Below are positions 22,318 through 31,824 of a stretch of DNA of 64,000 nucleotides, one piece after another. This stretch comes from Pleurodeles waltl (taxonomy: Eukaryota > Chordata > Amphibia > Caudata > Salamandridae). A program made the translations under genes and the position numbers. The stretch lies in the NCBI RefSeq assembly GCF_031143425.1, contig NC_090444.1, forward strand, positions 1,346,212,323 to 1,346,276,322. The letters are read 5' to 3'. Under the pieces are notes generated by a model. The model made no database searches. It was not told where the DNA came from and saw only the letters and a list, made by a program, of their open reading frames with translations. The stretch's first letter is position 1. The number at the start of each line of letters is the position of its first letter.

Positions 22318-23844
22318 TCAAACCAAGAAATCCTGCAGCACCGAGCGAGCAAAATGGCCATCCCTCCTAACCTCAAAATCCAAACAATAATGTTTGACAA
22401 AAGTATGGAGGGATGCCCAAGTTGCCGCCTTGCAGATGTCAACCACAGGAACACCCCTAGATAAAGCTGAAGAAGCAGCTTTAGCTCTGGTGGAATGAGC
22501 ACGAAGCCCCACAGGTGGTTCTTTTTTAGCTAAGGAATAACAAAGCTTGATACAGAGAATGACCCACCTGGATAGCGTTCTCTTGTGGACTGCTCTGCCT
22601 TTCCTCTTCCCCACGTATCCAACGAAGAGCTGATCATATTGCCTGAACTCCATCGTCCTGTCGACAAAGAAGCTCAATGCTCTACGTGGATCCAGTCGGT
22701 GGAGCCTCTCTTCCTTCTTGGATGGATGAGGCGGAGGGTGAAAGGAAGAGAGAGTAATAGACTGCCCCAAGTGAAAGGGTGTAACAACCTTCGGAAGGAA
22801 AGCCGCCTTGGTCCTTAACACCACTTTGTCTCTAAAGAATGAAAGGTATGGAGACTCTACACTAAGAGCCTGAAGCTCACTGACTCTTCTGGCCGATGTT
22901 ATGACTACCAGTAATACAGTCTTAAAGACTAGCAAACGCAAAGCACAAGAATGCATTGGTTCAAATGGGGATTCCATTAGAAATGTTAATACCAAGTTAA
23001 GATCCCACTGTGGCATAACAAACGGTGTGGGCGGAAGCCTATTAGTGAGACCCTTAGCGAACCTCAAAACAAGTGGAGATTTAAACAAGGAAGGCTGATC
23101 TGGGAGGCACAGAAAAGCCAACAGTGCTGATAAATAGCCCTTATCTGTTGCAACTGCATAACCCTTCTGTGCCAAGGAAAGAGCAAATAGTAATATATCA
23201 GGCAAGTGAGCCTTTAAGGGATCAATTCGGTTCTCTCCACACCAACGTACAAATTTAGCCCACCTACTTGCATAGATCGATTTGGTGGACTGTTGCCTGG
23301 CCGATAAAATAACATCCACCACTTCCGGTGGGAGAGAAAAAGCACTCAGATTGCCCTGTTCAATCTCCAGGCATGAAGGTGCAGACTCTGGAGGTGGGGG
23401 TGTAGAATTTGCCCCTGCGACTGCGAGAGGAGGTCCACCCTGTAAGGGAGGCGGAGGGCACAGAGAGAGTTGGAGGAGGTCTGTGTACCACACCCTTCTT
23501 GGCCAATCCGGGGCTATCAAGATGACCTTGGCCCGGTCTTGGTGGATCTTCCTCAGAACTCGAGGAATCAGGGGTATGGGAGGAAACACGTAAAGCAACT
23601 GACCCTTCCAGGACATCTGAAACGCGTCCCCCAAAGCTCGTTGCACCGGATACTGGAGGCTGCAAAATAACGGGCACTGCGCGTTCTCCTGAGTAGCAAA
23701 CAGATATATCTGCGGACACCCCCACATCTGGAAGATGAAAAGAACCAGATTCGGATGAAGACGCCACTCGTGGTCGACCGAGCTACGTCGACTGAGAACA
23801 TCCGCACGTACATTCAGAACCCCGACCAAATGATTTGCTACCAA
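22318..23844 (-). CDS. DIRS A tyrosine recombinase, fused in frame to the end of RT-RNase H
   Basis: This 508-codon open frame has two parts. Codons 1-130 are the C-terminal end of the RT-RNase H polyprotein and share its frame (the TGA at 23878-23880 separates them). Codons about 155-508 are a tyrosine recombinase (lambda-integrase family), which inserts the circular DNA copy. A core-binding helical domain (about 165-290) leads to the catalytic domain with SARR (R319/R320), HSTR (H450, R453), H480 and the nucleophile in TFVKHY (Y486). The full R-H-R-H-Y set is therefore present and the frame is open to the stop. Compared with copy B, 5 bases are missing near 23450, which puts the recombinase in the RT frame, whereas B keeps them in different overlapping frames. 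It may still encode an active recombinase. Confidence 0.88.
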   Translation of the reverse strand: MVANHLVGVLNVRADVLSRRSSVDHEWRLHPNLVLFIFQMWGCPQIYLFATQENAQCPLFCSLQYPVQRALGDAFQMSWKGQLLYVFPPIPLIPRVLRKIHQDRAKVILIAPDWPRRVWYTDLLQLSLCPPPPLQGGPPLAVAGANSTPPPPESAPSCLEIEQGNLSAFSLPPEVVDVILSARQQSTKSIYASRWAKFVRWCGENRIDPLKAHLPDILLFALSLAQKGYAVATDKGYLSALLAFLCLPDQPSLFKSPLVLRFAKGLTNRLPPTPFVMPQWDLNLVLTFLMESPFEPMHSCALRLLVFKTVLLVVITSARRVSELQALSVESPYLSFFRDKVVLRTKAAFLPKVVTPFHLGQSITLSSFHPPPHPSKKEERLHRLDPRRALSFFVDRTMEFRQYDQLFVGYVGKRKGRAVHKRTLSRWVILCIKLCYSLAKKEPPVGLRAHSTRAKAASSALSRGVPVVDICKAATWASLHTFVKHYCLDFEVRRDGHFARSVLQDFLV

Positions 23845-23877
23845 GCAAATCTTGTGGTCCTGAAGCCAGGACCAGAG

Positions 23878-25188
23878 TCAAAGAGCATCTTTGAAAAGAA
23901 GGTACAACCCCACTCCTCCCTGTTTGTTTATATACCACATCGCGGTAGTGTTGTCCGTCAGGACCTGGACTGACTGACCGTGAATGGAAGGGAGAAAGGC
24001 CTTTAGAGCTAGACGTACTGCCCGCAATTCCAACAGATTGATGTGAAACCTCTGTTCCACTGGAGACCAAAGGCCTTTGACCTCCAGGTCCCCCAGATGA
24101 GCTCCCCACCCTAGAGTGGAAGCATCTGTTACAACCGTGGCCACTGGCAGAGGCAGCGAGAACAGCCTTCCTTGCGACAGGTTGCCGACCGCAGCCCACC
24201 ACTGACGATCCACCGCAGTGTCTCTGGAGATCGTGATCGAATCCTCGAGATCCCCTTTGTGCTGAAACCACTGCCTGCGGACGCACCACTGAAGAGCCCT
24301 CATGTGCCAGCGTGCATGAGTGACCAGCAGTATGCAAGAAGCAAACAGACCGAGCAGACAAAGGATCTTGAGGACTGGAACTACTGCTCCATTTCGAAAC
24401 ATTGGAATCAACGCCTGAATGTCCTGAACCCGCTGGGGCAGAGGAAACGCTCGATTCAATGTTGTGTCCAGTACTGCCCCTATGAACAGGAGGCGTTGCG
24501 AGGGCTCCAGGTGAGATTTGGGCACGTTGATCGAAAAACCCAGGTCGAACAACAACTGAGGTGTTGACTGCAGGTGACGCCCCATGAGCCCTGGAGTCTT
24601 GGCTTTGATCAACCAATCGTCCAGATAGGGAAACACCGCTATCCCTCTTCTTCTGAGCTCTGCCGCGACCACAGCCATCACCTTTTTGAAGACTCGAGGT
24701 GCTGAAGTAAGACCAAACGGGAGGACTGCAAACTGATAATGCTGTGACCTCACTACAAATCGGAGATACTTCCTGTGCGATTTGAGGATCGGAATATGGA
24801 AGCACGCATCCTGCAAATTGACAGACACCATCCAATCTCCTTCGTTCAACTCCAAAAGAACCTGTGAAAGGGTCAGCATTTTGAACTTTTCCTGCCTGAG
24901 GAACCAATTCAAAATCCTCAAGTCCAGAATTGGTCTCAACCGACCAACTTTTTTGGGGTTCAGAAAGTATCTTGAATAACAGCCCTGACCCCTCTTGTAC
25001 TCCGGAACCAACTCCACTGCGCCTTTTGACAATAGGGTTAACACCTCCTGTTGCAGTAACAGAAGATGGTCTTCCGAACAGAAGGATGGGCGGGGAGGGA
25101 AGGGAGGAGGGAACTCTCGAAAGGGAAGAGCGTACCCCTTCTTCACAATGTCGATGACCCAAGAGTCTGATGTTATAAACTCCCACAT
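23878..25188 (-). pseudogene. DIRS A reverse transcriptase-RNase H, nonsense and catalytic mutations
   Basis: It copies element RNA into DNA. Over 436 codons the RT fingers/palm begin about residue 40. The motif A region reads VSVNLQDACF (121-130) where copy B has VSVDLQDAYF, so the catalytic Asp is Asn (N124). The active-site motif C PYLDD (D190, D191) is intact. RNase H follows with TDAS (D355), LLELRA (E387) and TDN (D412), a complete acidic triad. A TGA at 23878-23880 stands where copy B has CGT (CREALRLWSW); the same frame then continues into the recombinase. The N-terminus is also cut: a one-base difference from copy B near 25200 moves the upstream coding out of frame. RT function is probably lost, RNase H architecture retained. 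Confidence 0.9.
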
Positions 25189-25278
25189 TGGAAGAAATTG
25201 GGCAAGTCTCCCCCTACCGGAGACATGTGAACAGGGAGTGGTGGAGGACTAAGGCTGCTTTCCCTGCTGCACCCCTCC

Positions 25279-25869
25279 TCAGGAAGAGGAAGAGGCAGAG
25301 TGCTGCTGGGTGGCTCCTCTTGTACGTACTCTGCCCCTGCCTCTGAAGGATCTGTAAGGCAGGGAGCCTGAAGATTGTTGTGGCGCCTGGAACCTGCCAC
25401 GAGAGGAGCCACGTCCAAAACCCCTAAACTTCCTATATGGCCTAAAGGTAGAGGAAGCAGCTGCCTGAAGTTCCAACGACCTCGCTGTGGCTCTGCTCTC
25501 CTTGAAACGTTCAAGAGCAGAATCTGCCTTTGTCCCAAAGAGTTTTTCCCCGTCAAAAGGCAGGTCCAGAAGAGTTGCTTGTACATCCGAGGAGAAGCCT
25601 GATGAACGCAGCCAAGCCTGACGCCTCGACACTATGGATGTACCCATAGCCCTTGCCACGGAGTCCGAGGTGTCTAACCCAGACTGAATCACCTGGGTCG
25701 CCGCCCTCTCTTTAAGTGCCTTTGGGTTCATGCGCTGGCAGGAGCCGCATGACTCGACCTCATGGTCGGAACTAAGGCACCATAAACAATTTTCATGGGG
25801 GTCAGTGACCGACATCCGACCCCCACACTGGTTACAAGGTTTAAAGCCAGATTTTCTTGGCTGCGACAT
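25279..25869 (-). CDS. DIRS A gag-like protein with large internal deletion
   Basis: A 196-codon frame. The start was set at the ATG at 25869 because copy B has the homologous ATG (31751) and the upstream 70 codons are translation of the terminal repeat. Residues 12-44 form a Cys/His cluster (C12, C15, C28, C31, H36, C41, C44), probably zinc-binding. It jumps from NPKALKER (48-55) to IQSGLDTSDSVARAMGTS (61-78). In copy B about 1.4 kb of gag lies between the equivalents. Residues 144-184 are Arg/Gly/Phe-rich (RGF/RGR repeats), suited to nucleic-acid binding. The stop TGA at 25279 is followed in the same frame by TAG near 25249, before the RT frame. It could make a short truncated gag; function unknown. 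Confidence 0.75.
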   Translation of the reverse strand: MSQPRKSGFKPCNQCGGRMSVTDPHENCLWCLSSDHEVESCGSCQRMNPKALKERAATQVIQSGLDTSDSVARAMGTSIVSRRQAWLRSSGFSSDVQATLLDLPFDGEKLFGTKADSALERFKESRATARSLELQAAASSTFRPYRKFRGFGRGSSRGRFQAPQQSSGSLPYRSFRGRGRVRTRGATQQHSASSSS

Positions 25870-25929
25870 AGTAACTAAGGAAGCGCAACTGTAGCTCCCT
25901 ATTAGCCTTGAAGAAAAACCGTTATTCGA

Positions 25930-26128
25930 AGGCACGGAAAAAAGGGAACTGACGTCTGCACGTTGACAAGGGCTTCTTATTGCCTGGATGATATCATACG
26001 GCATCGCGTGGAGTCGGGCAATTGTGACGTCATCGTCGACGTGCAGAGCTAGAAGAAATTTCCATCGAAGCTGGCGCAAGGGGAGAATTCTTTAGGTGAG
26101 GAATCCACAGGTAGGTTTATCCATCAGA
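25930..26128. repeat. DIRS A inverted terminal repeat (5' side of the element)
   Basis: Inverted copy of 21615-21830 with scattered mismatches (for example GTCGACGTGCAG, AAGCTGGCGCAAGGGG, GAGGAATCCACAGGTAG). It ends ATCCATCAGA at 26128. It includes GTGACGTCATCG, the CRE-like site, upstream of the gag start on the minus strand, where a promoter would be expected. Confidence 0.88.
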
Positions 26129-26360
26129 AAAACAAGTTACTTACCTTCGGTAATGCTTTTTCTGGTGGATACAATATCTACCTGTGGATTTCTCACCTTC
26201 TGAATTCACCCTTGCGCCAGCATCCGACGGAAAATCTTCTTCCCAGCTCTCGACGTCGACGAGGATGTCACAATTGCACGACTCCACGCAACTCCCTCTG
26301 ACGTCACCGTGCCAATAAGAGGTCCTCGTCGGCATGCTGACTTCAGTTTCGCCTATTTTG
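26129..26360. repeat. DIRS B inverted terminal repeat (3' side)
   Basis: It starts AAAACAAGTTACTTACC and is inverted relative to 31825-32000 (GAATTCACCCTTGCGCCAGC versus GCTGGTGCAAGGGTGAATTC). Its first 66 bp are stored, with about 9 differences, as the reverse complement in the ICR. Confidence 0.88.
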
Positions 26361-26560
26361 TATGTGCCTTTGAGGCGAACAGGTGAGAACCGACTCCACA
26401 ATGACTCAAATAAATACATATATACAAAAAGCCTTCATGAATCAACATAATCAAAACCATAATTTATATATATATGTAGGAAAAGTCTTAATATATACAT
26501 ACATTTATACAACCACAAATCTAAGTGCAATCAGACAGGCAATGGGGAGGCGGGTGGGAC

Positions 26561-26668
26561 TGTGAGGAATTCACAGGTGTCTATTGTATCCACCAGAAAA
26601 AGTGTTACCGAAGGTAAGTAACTTTTTCTTCTGATGGATACAAACTACCTGTGGATTCCTCACCTTAT
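26561..26668. repeat. DIRS B internal complementary region (ICR)
   Basis: 26561-26629 is the reverse complement of the left terminus of B (about 9 mismatches in 66). 26630-26668 is the reverse complement of the right terminus ending at 32024 (one or two mismatches in 39). It lies 48 bp after the recombinase stop, the same layout as in copy A. The higher mismatch count shows greater age. Confidence 0.9.
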
Positions 26669-26716
26669 AAATAGAGTCCAAAGCAGTACCGCACTCGGAA
26701 GTGGGTGCCTGTCTGA

Positions 26717-27903
26717 TTACACCAAGAAATGCAGCAAAACAGATCGTGCAAAATGGCCGTCCCTCCAAACCTCAGAGTCCAAACAGTAATGCTTTGCAAA
26801 AGTATGGAGGGACACCCAAGTTGCCGCCTTCCAAATATCGACCACCGGAACCCCCCTTGCCAGGGCCGAAGTAGCAGACTTAGCCCTGGTGGAGTGGGCT
26901 TTGATACCCTCAGGGGGAACCTTTTTCGCCAACGAGTAGAAGATCTTAATACAAAGGATAACCCACCTGGAGATAGTTCTTTTATGGACTGCTCTGCCCT
27001 TCATCTGTCCAACGTACCCCGCGAACAGCTGATCTTCCAAGCGAAAGTCCTTCGTCCTTTCAATATAAAAACTAAGCGCTATTTTAGGGTCCAACCGGTG
27101 AAGACTTTCTTCCTCCTTCGAGGGGTGAGGAAGAGGATAGAAAGATGGAAGGGTAATAGTCTGCCCTATATGAAAAGGAGTGACAACTTTTGGCAGGAAA
27201 GCCGCCCTGGTTTTCAACACCACTTTATCTGGGAAAAACAAGGTAAAGGAGGGTTTTACAGAAAGAGCTTGAAGCATTTCCTAGCCGAGGTTATGGCAAC
27301 AAGAAAAACTGTCTTAAGCACTAAAAACCTTAACGAGCAAGAGTGCATGGGCTCAAAAGGTGACCCCATTAAAAAGGTCAAAACAAGATTTAGGTCCCAC
27401 TGAGGCACATGAAAAGGAGTGGGAGGAAACTTATTAAGTAAACCCTTAAGAAACCTAACTACAATAGGTGATTTAGATAATGAGGGCTAATCCGGGAGGC
27501 AAAGAAAGGCTGACAGAGCATCTAAATAACCCTTAACCGTAGCCACTGCACAAACCTTGTTTGCTAAGTCCAAAGCAAACAATAAAATATCAGAAAGGTG
27601 GGCCTTCAAAGGATCAATTTGCTTTTCTCCACACCAAGCCACAGATTTTGCCCACCTACCAGCATAAATGGTCTTAGTGGAGTGTTGCCTGCCCGATAAA
27701 ATAACATCCACTACATCTGGTGGGAGAGAAAAGGAACTCAGGTTGCCCCATTCAATCTCCAGGCATGAAGTTGCAGGCTCTGGAGATGGGGGTGTAGAAC
27801 CTTCCCCTGAAACTGCGAGAAGACGTCTGCCCTGAGAGGGAGACATAGCGGAGGGCACAGCGAGAGTTAGAGAAGGTCCACGTACCACACCCTTCTTGGC
27901 CAA
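26717..27903 (-). pseudogene. DIRS B tyrosine recombinase, broken
   Basis: The N-terminal half (27903-27487) contains the core-binding segment (SLPPDVVDVILSGRQHSTKT) and ends at a stop after FLCLPD. The C-terminal half (27277-26717) contains HSTRAKSATS (His and Arg of the catalytic set) and TFAKHY (Tyr). Between them, near 27275-27290, copy B lacks seven bases relative to A inside the first catalytic box: A reads TSARRVSELQAL, B reads TSARK and then leaves frame. Function is lost. Confidence 0.88.
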
Positions 27904-29819
27904 TCCGGGGCTATTAAAATAACCTGAGCCCTATCTTGGCGAATCGTACTCAGAACCTGAGGAATCAAGGGTATGGGGAGAAATGCGTAAAGCAACTGGT
28001 TGCACCAAGAGATCTGAAACACGTCCCCCAAAGCTCCTTGCACCGGATACTGAAGGCTGCAGAATGACGGGCAGTGCGCGTTCTCCCGAGTGGCAAACAT
28101 ATCTATCACTGGAGTACCCCACATCCGAAAGATGTACAGGACCTGATCCGGATGGAGGCGCCACTCGTGATCGACCGAAAGGAGCCGACTGAGAGAGTCC
28201 ACACGTATGTTGAGCATCCCGGCTAGATGATTAGCTATCAAGCAAATCCGATGATCCTGAAGCCAGGACCAGAGACGCAGAGCTTCTCTGCAGAGAAGAT
28301 ACAACCCTACTCCTCCCTGCTTGTTTATATACCACATCGCAGTAGTGTTGTCCGTCAGGACCTGAACTGACTGACTGCAAAGGGACGGGAGGAAGGCCTT
28401 GAGAGGCAAGCGTATCGCCCGCAATTCCAACAGATTGATATGAAAAGTCTGTTCCACTGGAGACCAACGATCTTTGATCTTCAGGTCCCCCAGATGAACT
28501 CCCCACCCTAGAGTGGAAGCATCCGTCATGACCTTGGCCACTGGCGGCGGCAGTGAAAACGGCCTTCCTTGCGAAAGGTTGCCGTCCACAGCCCACCATC
28601 GCAAATCCGCTGCAGTGTCTCAGGAGATCGTTATCGACTCCTCGAGATCCCCTTTGTGTTGAAACCACTGCCTGTGGAGGAACCATTGGAGATCCCTCAT
28701 GTGCCAACGTGCATGAGTGGCCAATAGAATGCAAGAAGCGAACAGACCGAGCAGGCGTAAGACCTTGAGGACTGGAACAACCACTCCATTTTGAAACATT
28801 GGAATCTACACCTGAAGATCGTGGAGCCGCTGAGGCGGAGGATAGGCCTGATACAATGTTGTGTCCAGCACTGCCCCTATGAACAGGAGGCGTTGAGAGG
28901 GCTCCAGGTGAGATTTGGGTACACTGATCGAAAAACCCAGCCTGAACAACAACTGAGTTGTCATCTGCAAGCGATGCAACACAAGCTCTGGAGACTTGGC
29001 TTTGATCAACCCATCGTCCAGGTAGGGGAATACTGATATCCCTTCCCTTCGGAGACTTGCTGCCACCACTGCCATCACCTTTGTGAAGACTCGAGGTGCG
29101 GAAATAAGACCAAACGGGAGGACTGAAAACTGGTAGTGTTGCGACCCCACTACAAACCGGAAATACTTCCTGTGCAACTTGAGTATAGGGATATGAAAGT
29201 ACGCATCCTGCAAGTCGACAGACACCATTCAATCCTCTTTGCTCAAAGCCAGAAGAACCTGCGCTAGAGTCAGCATCTTGAATTTCTCCTGTTTGAGGAA
29301 CCAATTAAAAATCCTCAGGTCTAGGATTGGTCTGAAACGACCATCCTTCTGGGGGATCAGGAAGTATCTTGAATAACAACCCTGACCCCTTTCCTGCTCT
29401 AGAACCAACTCCACCGCACCTTTTGACAATAGGGTCTGAACTTCCTGTTGCAACAACAGGAGATGGTCTTCTGAACAAAACGAGGGACGGGGAGGGATGG
29501 GAGGAGGTAACTCCTGAAAAGGGAGAGCATATCCTTTTCTCACAATGTTTAGCACCTATGAGTCTGATGTAACTAACTCCCACTTGTGGAGAAAAAGACA
29601 TAATCTTCCCCCTGCAGGAGAAGTATGGTCGACAAAGGGGAGAAAACTAGGGGTGCTTCCCTTGCTGTTGTCCTCCTGAGGAAGAGGATGATATATGGTG
29701 CTGCTGGGAGGCCCCTCTTGTTCTAACCCTCCCCCGCCCTCTAAAGGACCGATATGGGAGGTTGGAAGACTGCTGGACTGAGGACTGGGGTCTCCCTCAA
29801 TAAACTGCCCCACGTCCAA
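27740..29819 (-). pseudogene. DIRS B reverse transcriptase-RNase H, nonsense mutations only
   Basis: One frame runs from 29819 to about 27740, interrupted by stops at 29556-29558, 29229-29231 (TGA where A has TGG), 28806-28808, near 28620 (TGA in SITIS*DTA, where A has Arg) and 27867-27869. No frameshift was seen. Motif A is intact here (VSVDLQDAYFHI), motif C is PYLDDG, and RNase H shows TDAS, LLELRA and TDN. The frame continues past the last stop into HPHLQSLQLHAW, the usual C-terminal end of RT-RNase H in DIRS elements, overlapping the recombinase in another frame. This shows the ancestral arrangement that copy A has lost. Confidence 0.88.
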
Positions 29820-31751
29820 ACCCCCTGAACCTATGAAAGGACCTAAAAGGGGTAGCAGAGGATGTTTGCAATCCTAAAGACTTAACCGTGGCCCGGCTGT
29901 CTTTAAGGCGCTCTAGGGCAGTGTCCACTTTATCTCCAAACTGTTTTTTCCCATTAAAAAAGGCAAAACCAACAAGGTTGTCTGTACATCCGAAGAAAAC
30001 CCAGATGGCCTCAACCAAGTGTGCCTCCTGGTAGCAATAGATGTACCCATTGCCCTGGCCACCGAGTCCGTAGAGTCCAGGCCAGACTGAATTATTTGTT
30101 TTGCCGCAGCCTGCGCATCAGACAGGAGTTCCCCAAATGGTCTCTGCATATCCTGTGGCAGATCAGGAACCAGGGCTTTCGCAGAGTCCATGAGGGCGAT
30201 ACCTACCCAGCACACAGGTAGCTTTTGCAGCCTTGAGAGCCATGCTGCAAGAAGAAAAAGCCCATCCACTTGGATTCCCTGTCAGATGGAACCACAGAGA
30301 AAGATCCAGGAGCAGAGCTTGTAGCGCAAGAAGCCTGGACCACCAAACTCTCCGGGGTAGGATGTTGCGATAAAAACCCAGGATCACCAGGGGCCACTCT
30401 ATATCTTCTTGCCACAGCTTTATTCATCGCAGGCGACGAAAGTGGCTTCCTCCAAAGTTCTAAAATGGGTTCTGTAAGAGCCTCATTGAAAGGAAGCAAA
30501 GGGTCTGCGGAAGCCGAAGAAGGATGGAGCACTTCCGTTAATATGTTTGTTTTAAATTCCGCAGCAGGCAATGGAAGTTCTAAAAAAGTCCAATGCCTTC
30601 CTGATTACCGTGTAAAATGAAGAAGCCTCCTCCGTAAATTCCCTCGGTGAAGACAAGTCCCATTCCAGGGAAGTATCCAGCCCACTGGCCGACTCCAAGC
30701 CCTGATACTCTCCCAAGGGCTCAACAATCTCTCCTTCCTCCAACTGCCTTTGATATTCTTCCTCTTCCAAGAGATGCAAGGCCTTCCTGCGTGACCTCAA
30801 TCGAGCCTGGAGCCTCGGCGTCGACATGGAATTTTCCTACGTCAAAGACACCGGCTTCAACACGGGACGAGGCACAGGAGAGGAGGGCTGACTCCGCTGG
30901 AATCCATCACCCGGGTCCGACGCCGGCACGGATCCTAATGGCGACGAAGATGTATGTGACTCCACCATCTGGGCCGGCTGACGGGGTGATGATATCGGCG
31001 CCATAGATCTAGAAGGCGACGTCATGGGATTCACGATGTCATTGGCGCCGGTCCGGTACCCTCAGCCAGATAGAATGGCATAAACGGTGCCGCCTTGTAC
31101 AGAGCCGGGGAGCCCAATGAAAATGCCCAATGAAAATGCCAATGGACCCGTAGGACCAGCCGGTGCACCAGCAGGGGCCATGACATTGAGCATAGTAAAC
31201 ATGGCATTCAAAAATGCCACCGGATTCGCTCCTGGAGCCGGGAAGGCAGGATACCGTTGGTCTCCCTGTTGCACATGTGCTTGCTGACCATCTGACTCCT
31301 GAGCAGCAGGTGAAAATCGAGGACTGTCCTGAGGTGCCACAACCTCAAAGACGGACGGCGTCTGAGAAGGCTCAGGACTCTGGGGTTGCGGAGTCACCGT
31401 CGGACTCACCTCCCACGTCGCACTGCGCCGGCAAGATGGAGACCTCGATCTTGATCAGCTCCGAGCCAAAAGGCGCCAAGAGTCATGATGGCGCCATTTC
31501 TTATGCTTCTTCGAAGAAGCGTAGGAAGAGGATCTTCAATGGCTCCTATGACCCTTCTTCACCTTGGCCAAAAAGAGTTTGGCCTCCCTTTCCTTTAAAG
31601 CCTTAGGATTCATGCTCTGGCAAGGGGGACACTCCTCGACGTCATGCTCAGAGCTAAGGCACCAAAGACAATCGTCATGAGGGTCTGTGACCGACATGCG
31701 GCCCCCACACTCTCTGCAAGGCTTGAAACCGGACTTTCTCGGGGGAGACAT
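29797..31751 (-). pseudogene. DIRS B gag with LAP2-alpha-like region, multiply broken
   Basis: It starts at the ATG at 31751 with the same Cys/His cluster as copy A (CRECGGRMSVTDPHDDCLWC). Further open segments in order: 31409-31062 (Pro/Ala/Gly-rich), 31034-30837 (Ser/Pro-rich), 30827-30552 (Arg-rich, then acidic, helical), 30571-30203 (ELWRKPLSSPAMNKAVARRY, then LSQHPTPESLVVQAS and PSDRESK), 30269-29913 (QIIQSGLDSTDSVARAMGTS) and an RG-rich end to 29797. The 30571-30203 part resembles the C-terminal region of lamina-associated polypeptide 2-alpha. I recall published work proposing that LAP2-alpha was co-opted from a DIRS gag. Several frame changes and stops separate the parts, so no protein is made from it intact. 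Confidence 0.8.
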
Positions 31752-31824
31752 TGTAACTACAAGAGCAACAAGATGAAACCTCCAACAGAAGCAAGAGCTA
31801 GGAAAAAAACGCTAGCATTGAAGG

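Larger units (their letters stand above)
21586..26128 (-). mobile_element. DIRS-like tyrosine-recombinase retrotransposon, copy A
   Basis: A 4.54-kb DIRS element on the minus strand: 5' inverted repeat (25930-26128), gag (25279-25869), RT-RNase H (25188-23878), tyrosine recombinase (about 23370-22318), internal complementary region (22163-22272), then the other inverted repeat (21586-21830). DIRS elements insert as circles through a tyrosine recombinase instead of an integrase, leaving no target duplication. None is seen here. The element is in the loop of a MITE hairpin on its left and abuts DIRS copy B directly on its right. It is shorter than copy B mainly because the middle of gag is missing. 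Confidence 0.93.

Noticed and set aside
22318..23844. Tyrosine recombinase taken as a phage or bacterial integrase or host gene
   Set aside because: It is followed by an ICR, flanked by inverted repeats and in frame with RT-RNase H, so it is part of a DIRS retrotransposon.
23783..25186. 467-codon minus-strand frame overlapping RT
   Set aside because: It is the shifted-frame shadow of RT-RNase H: Ser/Gly-rich without motifs, while the 25188-23878 frame has all RT and RNase H motifs.
25279..25870. In-frame gag deletion as a spliced intron
   Set aside because: No GT...AG signal fits the join when compared with copy B; short microhomology fits a deletion better.
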